Shown here: positions 47,987-59,727 of the stretch, piece by piece
Layout: every line of letters begins with the position of its first letter
How positions within the stretch are numbered: position 1 is the stretch's first letter
Assembly: GCA_020747065.1 (NCBI GenBank)
Contig: JAGMVK010000015.1
Span: 248,001 to 312,000, forward strand
Reading direction: 5' to 3'
DNA: 64,000 nucleotides
Source: Cadophora sp. MPI-SDFR-AT-0126
Taxonomy: Eukaryota; Ascomycota; Leotiomycetes; Helotiales; Ploettnerulaceae
Made by a program: the position numbers and the translations under genes
The notes under the pieces: model-generated
What the model saw: only the letters and a program-made list of their open reading frames with translations
What the model was told of the DNA's origin: nothing
Database searches by the model: none

Positions 47987-49208
47987 ATGCCCAACACCCT
48001 CGTAACTGGCGCCAACGGGTTCGTCGCCGCGCACGTCATCGACCAACTCATCTCCTCTGGCCACCAAGTCACAGGGAGTGTCCGCTCGCTCGCAAAAGGC
48101 GAACAGATCCTGGCTACGCATCCTGAATATGCCGGCAAACTAACTTTCACTGTCGTCTCTGACTATGCTAAAGCTGGAACTTGGGATGATGCCATAAAGG
48201 AGGGGAATTTCGATTATGTGGTTCATACGGCGGCACCTCTGTTGGATGATCCTGGGAACACGGATTTTAAGAGGGATTTTTTGGAGCCGAGTGTTGATGG
48301 GTGAGTCTATTTGGTGTTTCGAGGAAGGGGAGTTGATTTGAGAGTATCGAAACTGACGTTTTGAGTAGAGCTGTAGAGTTGTTGAAGAGTGCCAGCAAGT
48401 ATGGCCAGAGCATCAAGGCTATTGCCGTTACTGGATCGGTCAATGCCATGACTACCGGTATGGATATCGCAACACGAACATTCAACAGCAGTGAATGGTT
48501 ACCTGTGAGTTTCTCGTTCATTTCCTATTTTGACTCTCCTCGCTCATATGTTCAGGTATCCATCGACGACGCTATCGCAGCCAACCACCCATACATCAGC
48601 TATTGCGTCGCCAAAGCCGAATCCGAAAAAGCCATCTGGAAATACGTTGAGGACAACAAACCATCCTACACCGTCTCAGTCCTCCTCCCTGCTCTGATCT
48701 TCGGCCCTCCAATCCAGCCTGTCACTAGTCTGAAGAAGATCAATTATTCGAGCGATGTCTTTTACAGTCTCTTCAATGGAACTTATGAGGTTGTTCCGGA
48801 TACGAGTTTCCCTTCTTACGTATGTATATATTCAATCTACCTAAACAGTCTTCAACGTCCTTTTCATAATCTTGCAAAAATCAAACTGACACTTCGACAT
48901 AGATTGACGTCCGCGACCTAGCAACAGCGCACATTTCCTCGCTCACCACCCCAGCCGTGGCCAACAAACGGTTCATGGTTGGTGGTAACCAATACAGCTC
49001 TCAGATCGCAGTGAATGCGCTTAAATCTGTACCGGAACTTGTGGGCCGTCTGCCGAAAGATGGGAATGAGGTGGAGAAGGTGTTGAAGACTGATGATGTG
49101 GAGGAGTGGAATGAAAAGCTGGGGTTGAAGCCCAGAACGCCGGTGCAGACTTTTGGAGATGCGGCGAGGAGGTTGTTGGAGTTGGAGAAGGCTTTTGGTG
49201 CTAAGTAG
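47987..49208 (+). CDS. Extended SDR, NAD(P)H-dependent aldehyde/ketone reductase (GRE2/DFR-like)
   Basis: Exons 47987-48300, 48369-48504, 48556-48819 and 48903-49208 join in frame to 339 residues. The N-terminal cofactor motif is TLVTGANGFVAAHVIDQL (TGxxGxxA), with Arg in GSVRSLAK favouring NADPH. DYVVHTAAPL is the structural motif, IAVTGSVNAM carries the Ser, and the catalytic pair is YCVAK in ISYCVAKAESEKAIW. LLPALIFGPPIQP and YIDVRDLATAHI follow. This pattern matches yeast Gre2 and plant dihydroflavonol or cinnamoyl-CoA reductase relatives, which reduce aldehydes and ketones such as methylglyoxal. No signal peptide, so cytosolic. It stands alone and may be a stress-type reductase. Confidence 0.9.
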
Positions 49209-50188
49209 GGAAGTGCTTGATGAGGAGGGTGCTTGTGTGAATTGCTTGGAGGCTTGATTATTGGGGGTATATGAAAGTTTTTATTTATTTATTGATTTTC
49301 AGACACTCTTATCGTTTGCGTTCTCTGATGTGGACGATTATTGAATCAAAGCGACGAGTTAAGATGTAAGAAAGCATTTGTCGCTTGAGTTTGTTTTGAT
49401 CCCCCACCCTTGAAGCCACAGCCCACTTGAAGTACATTTTGAATGATCCGAGAAACGACAAGTACTTCATGGTACTTTGTGTTCAGAATGATTCTTACCA
49501 CCTAGCAGACCCTTGATTTCCCGACTGGGGATTTGTTTGATCCGACTCGATACAGCATCAGAACAAAAGCAACGACCCACACAGATTGTTTGCTACATTT
49601 TGTGGCTTGCATTGCCCAATATTGACCTGTTGGCGAAGGCTCTTCTACTGCTTCTTAAGCTAAGAATATAGGGAGCTCTTCTCCCTGACTGGACCCCTTT
49701 TCTTCATATTCTCTTCTCTCCCTCACTTTGCCAAAATAAGTGAATGGGACCAATCCAAAGGAAGGACTACTTAAGCGCTAAATTCGTAACTCCCCGTACA
49801 ACCGTCAACTCACCGACTCCAGACGGGTTGCTGGTGGAATCGGCCTATTATCTTCTTGAACTGGGTCTAAAGCCCCAGATCCTTTCAACAAAGAACATCA
49901 CCAACTCTCACAGTCAGTCTTGCGAAACCAACTCACACACTCAGATATCTGGAAGCCTCAGCGAAGCGGGGTTGTTATTTGAAAGGTGACTACGGCAGAC
50001 GGTAAGAACCACTTGGCACGACCACGACCAAGTCAAGCAGAACAGGACAATAATCTGTCACTTGGGAGGCAAACATTCGCTGATTGTTAGTCATTGAGGA
50101 AGCTGACCTTCTCTTCTTGCAGATATCTTAACGCTTCATATTATTTCCTTTCCATTATGGCCGTAAACTCAACCACATATATTAAGCT
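49209..50188. other. Intergenic region, no gene seen
   Basis: 3' end of the reductase and long upstream region of the chromodomain gene. A plus-strand open frame at 49744-49989 shows no domain or splice support. Confidence 0.5.
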
Positions 50189-53100
50189 ATGTATCGCATC
50201 GACATGCCCGGACGCGTAGGGGAATCGAGCAGAAGGTCGACCCGAACCAGAACACCGCGCAGTTCACCATCTAAACCATCTTCCTCCAGCCCGCGCAGCT
50301 CACAGAAGAAGGGGACGGCAAGCAAGCACAAGAAGAAGAGGAAGGAGAAGACCCAGGAGGCAGAGGGCGCAGATGATTTCTATGCGATCAAGCGCATCGT
50401 GGACCAAGAAGAACGCGACGGAGAGGCTTGGTATTTAGTTGACTGGGAGGACCACGAGATCACTGGCGAATCCTATCCCCCCAGCTGGGCAAGTTCAAGT
50501 CATCTCTATGCCTTCTGCATCACTAATTGAAAGCTTCAGGTTCACCATTTAGGAGTAACACTGCTAGCAGTTGCTGAGTGGCAGAACAAATCGAAGGATC
50601 GCAATACTCCCCACGAGACCAGCTCCCCTCACGACGAGCCTGAAACTTCTGAAAGCAGCCAGCCGGCACTCCCGAGAAAGCGAAAGCGAAAACTGGTATC
50701 TGGAGCAGGAGTTGCTGTGAAAAGATCTCGACACGGCAGCCCACAATCCTCCGGGTCTGGGGCACCACAAGTTATACCGCAAGGCGCAAACGCACTTGAA
50801 CGCGAGAAGTATAGAGAAGCAGAGATTCCCGACAGTTACGAGGAAGAGCGGGAACATTGGGGAAGAACGCATATAGATTCGCAAGAAGTCGAGGCCGACA
50901 TTGCTGGACGTGAAGCTCGTGTTGAAGTTGGGGCTCCCAAGGACTTTGATCCAGGCGCATACGCCACTCATAACCTCAGCTCCTCTTCTCAAGCCTTCGA
51001 ACCACCCAGCCAGTTTTCGAGTGACCTGGTCCAGTCCGAGGAATCTCAAACATCAGAGCACCGAGAAATTGCAAACGAAAGTCGACCAACGCAATCCTCG
51101 TCCGCCCCACAGGCACGTCAGCTGTCTCCGGATATCTATAGCTCGCGCGAGGGCATTGAAAACGGAGAGGCTCGATTACCAGACTCCAGTTCACAACCCC
51201 ATGTTCTAGAAGTACCGAGTGATCCCATCCAGTCGTCTGTACCCGTGATCTCTCGCTCATCACAAGCACCGTTCATTTGGGACTCGGATATCGAAGGGGA
51301 GGAATCTGAGAACGAAGAACCTGAGACTTTAGAAGTACCTGACTCTCAAGATCCTCGAGGATCGTCGTCTTACAAGCCGTCGGAAACTCCCACGTCGGAA
51401 AGCAATAACTCTACAGACACCACGACAAGACGAAATACGCAATCCAATACAGAGGCATCGCTTGGAGCAGTTGAGTCCCGAAACAGCCAATTGTATTCTT
51501 CACCTAGCAAGCAACAAGATTCTGGAAGCGTTCAGAGCCAATTTGTCCAACGTGCAAGTGATTTTGACAACGAAGGGTACACTCAGACTCCCGAGCCAAC
51601 TTCGGCCCAAGTCCAACTTACACAGACTCAAAAGTCGCACGATTCGGAGACATTCCCGAGTGATCCACAGCTTCCAGGTTCAGCTAGTCAGCCTGTTGAC
51701 GAATCCTCTGGACCTCCTGCTCGGATTTCGAGTACTTCCCCGTTTCGATCCCAAGAGCCGTCACAATCATCTCCCGCGAAGCCGAGTGAAGAGAAACCGA
51801 GTATTGGATTTCAGACTCAATTACCCCGGATCAGCTGTGAAGAAGACTCTGGTGAACAGCTGCTGCCTCCGTTGAGTTACCACAGAAACCAGCATCTCGA
51901 AAGTCAACTTGACCTTGATTTGCCAAGTAAAGATCTCCAAGGGGCCCAAGAGGAAGAGAGTCCAACTGAGCAAATATTTGAGCGGCAGTCGGACCCAAGA
52001 TCTTTCAATTCTACCGACTGGCAAGATTCTAGGGTCCTCTCTCAAAGTCAGGCCTGGACTCAGACCCCCAAGCCGATTGAGACATTTTCAGGTCTAAATC
52101 AGTCAGATTGTGCTAGTGGAACGCGGGAGGATCCCATCCAGATTGTTTCGCCAGAAAAGGAAACCTTCCCAGAGGCGCTTGCGAGCCAGACTGGGAATAC
52201 TCAGAGATCCTCAAGTTCAAAAGGTTCAGGTCACAGCCAAGCATCAAGCCATCTTCCTAGCCCTCCAGTCGAAGATATAAGGCCTACTATCGAAGACATT
52301 GAGCCTTTTGATGTCAAGTATCCTCCTACAATCTACTCATCCTCAAGCATGGAGCCATCAGACGTTCCAGCTGTGGTGGTTTCGGATCAGGCCAAAGTGC
52401 AAGCACCAGACCCGACGGCTATGCTAAAGGCAACCATAGCAGCAAAGAGAGCCGAGAGAGCAGCCGCCGCTCTTTCGCAATCACCTGTCCCTGGACTAAA
52501 CCTCTCGAACCAGAGTGCCGTGGCAGTGAATCAGACACTACCCATTCAGCCATCAGCTGAACGTTCACCACCTGCTTATCCTGCAGTGCCTCTCTTCGAG
52601 TCTCCCGCAGCGCCCTCCATCGATTCTTCCAGAGCCGCCGCCTCTCTTATGGCAGCTCCTACCTCTGCTGAAGATTTAGCACCTTCTCCACCGCCAGCGA
52701 TCATGGAATCAATTGCATATCCCGAAGACGATGATGAAGAAGAGCCCACGAGTTTAAGCGTCTTGCCCCTTGGACCTGCTGAGTACGAAGTGCCACTCCC
52801 TATGACTAGCTACACTCGAGATATCTATGTTCGCCGCATCAAGATCTACAGAGTTCAGCTGCAATCTTTCCTGAGAGATGAAGTCCTAGACGAAGCCTTA
52901 GTCGCAGAGGTGAAGTCGTTACTAGAGACGCTACAGACAATCTGCAGTCATCCAGGTCTGCTCGATGCGGAGCCTAGCCAGAACGAAGATCACGAAATAC
53001 AAGCTAAGTGGGCGGAAAATGTCAGCACGAAATTCATCTTCTTGGCTGAACTCTTGGAGCTCATGAGAGCAACTGACAACCACGTTGTCCTCGTGGCTCA

Positions 53101-54889
53101 GCCTGGTCAGATTCTGGATGAGTTGGAGTCGCTATTGATCTTCCATACTATCGAATATTCTCGGGCCGACAAAGGGAGAACGATATACACGGGGAGGCTT
53201 CGGGTTACAATATATCCTGCTGGAGCAATGCAATACTCCGTAGACCCGGCTTCACTTCTCATCGCTTTTGATCCCAGCTATCGGGCGCTTCCATTTCTTG
53301 AGCAGCTACGCACACAACCGTCCTTTCCAGATCAGTTGGCACCCTTGGTCTCCTTAGTGGTAACGAACTCTGTGGACCATATCGACAGGTGTTTTGATTC
53401 CAATATCGAAGCTCCAGGACGCTTGATCAAGATAGCTAGCTGTATGCGGCAGCTTGTGGGGAGAGTAGGCACTTTTGAAGAACATGGCTACGACGACCCA
53501 CCTGGTGCAGCAAGTAAAATTGCTGCTTATCTCCTTGGTGGTCCACGGGAAGGTTCCTGGCCTTTACTGCCGATGCCTGATATCCATGGACTAGATCTCA
53601 GTCTCCTTAGCAGCCAGAATTTCGCAGAAGAACCATCTGCGTATGATACAGCTTCCAGTGCAAACTTCCAATCGGGAGTGAAACGCTCACTGGTATGTCG
53701 AGGTTTCCTTTACCATATACACATGTTAACAGAGTAGGAATCGGAAGAATCTGTTGTTGCGGATAAGAGACAACGCTTGACACCTAACAATGGCAGTGGT
53801 GAGGTGGATAGCTCACACGTCAGTGAGACTGTCCTACGCACATCTTCCACACCGATGGCATCAAGACCAGTTGTGAGCTTGGCCGAGGATGAGCGCATGC
53901 AAATATCTTCACTACTCCAAAAGGTAGGTCGCGCGCTGGGAGTTGATGTTCTCTACTGACAAAAACAGGTCAGCAGTCTGGAGGCTCAACTACGGGCGAA
54001 AGATGCTACGGAAATTCAATTGCGGGAAATTAATCAGGACCTCGAATCCCGATGTAAAGGGTATGAAGATAGCATTGCAGCTATCCAGCCCAAGTATCAA
54101 GAAGCTCTCAACGATAGAGGCGAATTCGAGCATCGGATCAACTTGTCGATGGCTCGTGAAATCAAACTGAGGAAAGAACGCGACAACAAGGACGCACAAG
54201 TCATTAAACTGCGCGAGAGAAATGCTGAACTTGAAGCCGAGCTCTCCACGGCCCAGACAGCCTTAAGAACATCAGCCGTCCCTGAAGCCGCCGAGCTCGC
54301 TACTTTGAGAGACGAACTGGCAAAGTCAAGACTTGAGACCGAGCGCGAACAGAAACGTTATATCAATGCGAACAACGACCTCGACTACATTCGCAGCACC
54401 TTCCAAACCTCCTCATCTACCGCTGCTGAGCACCAGGCTGAAGTTTTCCAGCTCCAGACAGAACTTGATGCATTCCGCGAAAAAGCCGCTCACGATAAAG
54501 TCAGGATCCATGAGATCCAGTCTACCAACGAGACTGCCGAACTCCGTTTAGAAAACACCGAGCTCAGAGCTCGATTGAAGGACCTCGAGCGAGACTACGA
54601 AAAGAAGCAGCAAGAGTTAAACGCTGTCACCAATGGTCGGAGAGGTACGCGAGGTACCAGCGTGCCGCAGAGTCCGAGAATGGGGAATCAGAATCAGAAC
54701 TCACCGGGCACCAGACCGATCGGTAGGGTCTTGCATGGTGGAAGCAGAGGCAATAGTCCTGCACCTGGAGATGTGAGGGTTCCTGGTGGACCTGGTCCCT
54801 TTGCCGGTGGTCACTTTGGCGATGCACTGTTCCCGAACTCGTTACCGCCGCCGCCGCCGAGAGATAGATGGGCTCAACATTTACAATGA
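50189..54889 (+). CDS. Chromodomain protein with HDA2/3 histone-deacetylase-complex domain
   Basis: Probable chromatin silencing subunit. Exons 50189-50488, 50540-53692, 53738-53923 and 53969-54889 join to 1,519 residues; 50204 is an alternative ATG. The first intron has a GC donor (gcaagt) and an AG acceptor at 50539. A basic N-terminus precedes a chromodomain-like segment (about 60-120: FYAIKRIVDQEERDGEAWYL, VDWEDHEITGESYPPSW), split by that intron. A roughly 700-residue disordered Ser/Gln/Pro-rich linker follows. Residues about 850-1120 (YTRDIYVRRIKIYRVQLQSF, LLETLQTICSHPGLL, STKFIFLAELLELMRATDNH) match the HDA2-3 domain of class II HDAC complexes. A long coiled coil (about 1213-1430) and a Gly/Pro-rich tail end the protein. 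By analogy with yeast Hda2/3 and the Neurospora HCHC complex it may link methylated-histone reading to deacetylation. Confidence 0.82.
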
Positions 54890-56021
54890 CCGTTGCGTTA
54901 CAAGTGATGAAAGGTCTGGCTTTGGTTCTGAAATGGGATGCATAGATTGGGATAGAGAAATGGCGCGTGATACCAAGATTTATACTTAGCGTGATGATGG
55001 AGCATGGATACAGGCAGCTCCTCTACTACTTGAGTCTGCTTGCCCTGCTTGTGTGTTTTGCCGCGAGCAATGGCATTCCTGCGTTGGTCTGTCTGCCAAT
55101 TGCATTGCGTTTGGGTTTCGGGAAAGCAGAGTGAGCGAGAGCGGCAGGTTGGTTGGGAAAGGTGGGTGATGATGAAATTGTTTGGTTTGTGTTACATAGG
55201 AGCAGTGATACATCATGCACATATTACGAATGCGACTTACGCAAGTGGTGTGATGTGTTCTATATGATGGATGGCTAGTTCCTCAGCTGTCCACGCCGCG
55301 AAATACGATGTCCGGAAACTCGTTACATGGTATTTTCTTGCTGATGCGTTAATGAGTGGAGGGAGTGAACAGCATCGGTGTTCTTTGAGAAGCTCAGCAG
55401 AGTCGAGGATCAGAAAGAGTCACGGTCTTGCTGATAATGGTGAGATGTTCAGCCAATTACTCGTTTGCATTTAGAATGGATTTTTAAGGACTCACTCATA
55501 TTCATACGATATATAGACTCAGAAATGAAATCTAGAAGCTCTAAATAATGAGATTCGTAAATCTCTCCTTGAATACTATGTACAGTGATAATCAGTTCAG
55601 CAGGGTCGATCTTGACAAAGCATGCACACATGATCAGTGTGTCAATTTGAGTCTTAAGAATTGATGTACAATCCTCGAGACACGCGATGGGAAGTTGTTG
55701 ACATGCCGAATGAAGACTGAACTTGGATCTTGTATACTGGGACTACACCTTTAGAGGGGAAGTTGAATTTGAGACTGGAAAAATGTCGATATGCACGTAA
55801 TGTCACACAATAATCATCACATTCGGCGAGCACGCAGTATTTTAGTGATCGTTGCGACTGTTCATTACTTTGTATGTAAGCAGCCACAGGAGCCATGCAG
55901 ACGGAGACCTTCATACGAGTCCACGTTCAGACAGCCAATTCATTCCATTCCCTTTCCGTAGCTGAGAAAAATAAGCACAAACGCCCCCGCCGAAACTGAA
56001 CTACAAGCAAAGACCAGAAAT
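54890..56021. other. Intergenic region between convergent genes
   Basis: 3' regions of the chromodomain gene and of the uL4 gene; no coding structure seen. Confidence 0.5.
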
Positions 56022-57671
56022 CTAATCCTCCTTGAGAACAGCTGCGAAAGGAGTCTTGGCAGCGCGCTCTGGCTTGCCAGCCTCCAGACCCTTTGTGCCG
56101 ATCTTGTCCTTGCTGTAGCCAGCGGCGTATGGGTTCAGACGGAGAAGGACCTGCTTGTTGTGGAGCGGGTTCTTCTTCTGGACACCGGCGCGCTTGGTGC
56201 GTGCCTGACCGATGGCGGCGCGGATGACGGATTGCAGCTCGGAGGAGTTGATGAGACGGCCGATATCTGCTTGTTGGACGACTGGGGATGGGAGGAGGAA
56301 GTCCTTCTTCAGGTCGGAGGGGCTGGTGGTCGAGCCGTAGATGGTGTCGAGGGCCTTGAAGGCGGCGGAGGTCCAGATGATGAAGCGACCGAGGTGGCCA
56401 CCTGGTGCGAGCTGGAGGAGGTTAAGGGCGAAGACGGAGGAAGTCTCGACACCGGAGATATTGCGGAAAGCCATGGAGAGCTCCTTTCCATCGACCTCGG
56501 GGTCGTAGACGACGAGAGGACCACGGCGTTGACGGTGACGGCGGCCACGGAGCTTGCCCTTTCCTGCGCGGAGCTTGCGGGAGGCCTTGACCTTATCGAC
56601 GTCTGCGGAGGCACCGACTGACTTCAAGAGACCGACGGCAGATGATGTGCGGGCGATGGCTCCAGCGGCGAAGACCTCGGAGTTGATGACCAAAGGAACC
56701 TCAGGGACGGTGGAGACTTGGTGACCACGGGCCAAGAGGAGAGCAGGAACGGAAGAAGCAGCCAAGGCAGAAGCAACGGCATATCGCCTATAGAGAAAAT
56801 ATCAGCATTTTGTACTTGCCAGAGTTGTGTACCGTTGTTGTAGCACTCACTTTTGTCCAAGGTTGATCTTTTGGTGCCACTTTCTCCAGACCTTGGTGGG
56901 TGCGAACATGCGACCAGATCTGCACATGTTACCGAAAGCAGCCTGTCCAGCACGGTGAGTTCCTCCTCCAGAGACACGGGGAATACGGGCAACGGCACGA
57001 CCTGTGTATCAGTTAGCCATATTCCGCATGACATCTTCCGCCCAGCCCTCAATCTCGAACAAATCCATATCAAGCAGCACAATCGATGCCCAACCCAACA
57101 CATTATCTAGTGTTATGCTCGCGATTGCAGATATGAATTGTACTCGAGATTCGTGGAAGCGTTGACGCAATTGGCAGGGAAATAAGGTGTGCTAACCAGT
57201 TCCCCAGGACTCAGCAGAGGTTTGGTGACCGGCCTTCTCGCTGACGGCGTATGGCTGTCTCTTGTTCTTGGCCATTCCGGTGTGAACGGTCTGAACGATA
57301 TCCGGTCGGATGGGCGAAGTGAAGACCTGTAAATCGCATGATCAGCAACGTTCCATTCAATGCCAATTCATTGTGCAATCTCCAATTCCAGACTGGAGAA
57401 CCCCTCCACATCAACCTCAGTCGCAAGCCCAATCCACCAGTATATCTTCTCCCATTGTAATTCCATAACATCTCAGTCGCGTGCTGAATTGATCCTTTCT
57501 TTTTCTACTACTTTCCTTTCCCTATCTCTTTGTACCCAACTCTCTCCCACAAAACCCCAACTCAACACCAAACCAAAATCAGGAAATCGTCCATACCTTT
57601 GGCAAAGGGTGAGTCGCGCCGCTGGCAGAGCCATCGGCGGACAGGATGGTGACAGTAGGACGGGAAGCCAT
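56022..57671 (-). CDS. rpl4: 60S ribosomal protein uL4 (L4)
   Basis: Large-subunit ribosomal protein lining the peptide exit tunnel. Exons 57671-57597, 57326-57197, 57001-56851 and 56787-56022 join in frame to 373 residues, the usual length for fungal L4. Characteristic stretches are [59 protein letters not shown], and [20 protein letters not shown]. The start [11 protein letters not shown] is conserved in fungi. The first intron is long for this window (270 nt); I looked for a box C/D snoRNA in it and found no convincing one. Expression should be high and constitutive; a pyrimidine-rich tract lies in the intron, not upstream of the start. Confidence 0.97.
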
Positions 57672-58373
57672 CTCGACGGATATGGAGAGAAATGGCGGGG
57701 GTTGTCGTCGGTGTCGTCGAGTTGTCGAGAGAAAGGTTTGTCGTTGATCGGAGCCAGCGAACGACGTTGGGGAAAAAATTACCGGCAACTTTCAGTGTGC
57801 GCACTTAAGCGAATTTCGTGGCGCAGTTTCAAGGGTAGTGGTGCACGTGCTTTTGTGGGGTGTGGCTGGTGCTACTTCTCGCTTTCTCAACGACGACCGA
57901 CCACTGACCAGATGCTTGGAATTCTGTGATTTGAAAAGTCCGAGTTTAAGTTGGGGGGCATGATGGAAATTGTATTGTGCCTGAAGCTACTTCTTGATTC
58001 ATTGGCTTCGACACAGTACATCCAGATCATAATTCACGGTAAGTTCAGGCCCAAAGATTTGCATCATGGTGATTACTCAAATGCCGAAAATCACTTTGAG
58101 GGGTATTATTTCTACTATCCTGTCATATCCTACACTGAATAGTCAATTCAGCTTAATGGTCATCAAGGCAAGACATCCTCGACCCAGATCTTCATAACTC
58201 ATTGGTGCGATTCGATTCATCAAGACCAACACTCGTCACCATCCTGCACCCAACCAGCGACTCCAAAGTCTGTCCAGCCCTCCAACCTCAGCCCTCCTTC
58301 TTTTACCATTGGATCTCTTTACCATTGAAACTCATCAGTCCATTAACTACAGGCGTTGCCACACTCGGTTGTA
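57672..58373. other. Intergenic region, uL4 promoter
   Basis: No gene. Presumed promoter and leader of the uL4 gene and 3' end of the convergently or serially arranged gene to the right. Confidence 0.5.
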
Positions 58374-59624
58374 TCACATTCTTCTTGACCCCGCCTGCCC
58401 AGTCGTCTTCATCTCCGGCTTCATTACATCAAGACCGCACCATTTCATGACTTGCTCCTTCCCCAACTTCTCCCGCTCTTCCCGCTGCAAGCGCCGTCTC
58501 TCTTGCTCTTCTTGTCTCTTCTTGAGCTCCTCTTCTGTACGTTCAGGCACTCGACCGGCGCCAATTCCAGCGAAGATCAGTCGGCGAGCAATGTCATCGG
58601 TTGTCTTGGCACGAAATTTGGCAGGAATTGTAGTTGTGGGTATGCCTGTAGGTATGGGTGTGGATGGAGGTTTGGTTTGTGTTGTCTGTGGTGGGAAGCT
58701 AAGTTGTAGCTGAGAGCTTGGTGGCGTATTGGTGAAGCTTGACTTGCTCGGCTGGCTTTCCTGTGTTCTGTTTGATCCAGTCTGCGCGGTAGCTTCAGGC
58801 GATATGATCGTGGATGGTAGATGCCGAGGAATTGAGTGTTTGGTCTGCAAGGTACTTGGTATGATAGTTGTGCCATTCGGAGCAACCATATGTGGACGCG
58901 TCCGAGGTGACGCCCATCGCTCGAAACCTGGTTTCCTGGAATGCTGGAAAATTCCTCCTAATGTACCGATTCCTGTACTCGCAACATCCCCAGAGAATGC
59001 TGCAGATAATGATGATGATCGGTCTGGACTCGCTCTCTTGGCTTGAGGTGCGCTGACTGGAGTTCCTTCACAATGGCTATGGTAGATCTCGCTCCTCCTC
59101 TTGGGCAGAGCCTGGTCTTGTGGGATCGATTTTACAACAGTGGGACGCGGTCCGCAAGAGTGTGATATTGGAGATGTATGTACCTGTCCTTGAGGTGGTG
59201 CCGTTGATAATGTAGGAAGTGTCGGCAGCGTTGGTGATCTCCAGTATCCAGGACCATGTCTCATTCCATCGCCAGCTACCAAATTCTCCCTCCTCGACAC
59301 TCGGTCAGCTCCAGCATCTCTACCCCTCAACGGCGGTAATGGCATCGAAGTATTACTCTGCGCAAAAGCCTGCCAAGACGACGCAGTGCTGCTCTCCTGT
59401 CTTTGCTCTCCTGTCGCACCCGCATTCAAGCTCGAACCACGATCTGTCTCGAATCGATCTTGCTCCCACTGACCGAGGATGTCAGACTTGGTAACGCGCG
59501 GAGGGGGGATGCTGTTCTGCACGGCTGTTGAGGGTCTTGGGGTGCTTGCCGATGCGCCGTGGACGAGAATGAGATTATCCATCATGGCTTTGGTGAGATA
59601 TTGATCGTTCGCCATTGACATTGA
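58374..59624 (-). CDS. Disordered protein of unknown function with charged C-terminal helix
   Basis: 416 codons from ATG at 59624 (MSMANDQYLTKAMMDNLIL). The open frame extends 13 codons further upstream but without an ATG. Most of the protein is Ser/Pro/Thr-rich and lacks known domains. The best ordered parts are the N-terminal 25 residues, a short motif AKTTDDIARRLIFAGIGAGR near residue 345, and a strongly charged helix (EEELKKRQEEQERRRLQREE) followed by MKWCGLDVM. I do not recognise the family. The TTDDIARRL/charged-helix end suggests a protein-protein interaction segment. The leader contains a 14-bp tandem repeat. Confidence 0.65.
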   Translation of the reverse strand, partial: SMSMANDQYLTKAMMDNLILVHGASASTPRPSTAVQNSIPPPRVTKSDILGQWEQDRFETDRGSSLNAGATGEQRQESSTASSWQAFAQSNTSMPLPPLRGRDAGADRVSRRENLVAGDGMRHGPGYWRSPTLPTLPTLSTAPPQGQVHTSPISHSCGPRPTVVKSIPQDQALPKRRSEIYHSHCEGTPVSAPQAKRASPDRSSSLSAAFSGDVASTGIGTLGGIFQHSRKPGFERWASPRTRPHMVAPNGTTIIPSTLQTKHSIPRHLPSTIISPEATAQTGSNRTQESQPSKSSFTNTPPSSQLQLSFPPQTTQTKPPSTPIPTGIPTTTIPAKFRAKTTDDIARRLIFAGIGAGRVPERTEEELKKRQEEQERRRLQREEREKLGKEQVMKWCGLDVMKPEMKTTGQAGSRRM

Positions 59625-59648
59625 ATGTTTTGGGTTTGGAGGTAGGTA

Positions 59649-59727
59649 CTGTTGACTTTTCACTGTTGACTTTTGACTGTTGACTTTTGACTGTTGACTT
59701 TTGACTGTTGACTTTTGATGTTGACTG
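59649..59727. repeat. 14-bp tandem repeat, unit CTGTTGACTTTTGA
   Basis: Five full units (the first with CA instead of GA at its end) plus a partial sixth, starting 25 bp upstream of the ATG of the 58.4-59.6 kb gene on its 5' side. Every unit contains TTGAC, i.e. GTCAA on the gene's coding strand, so it could be a cluster of protein-binding sites in the leader or promoter, or simple slippage. Confidence 0.9.

Noticed and set aside
57327..57596. Possible snoRNA in the first uL4 intron
   Set aside because: Some CTGA and TGATG words occur, but no box C and D pair with a terminal stem could be placed.
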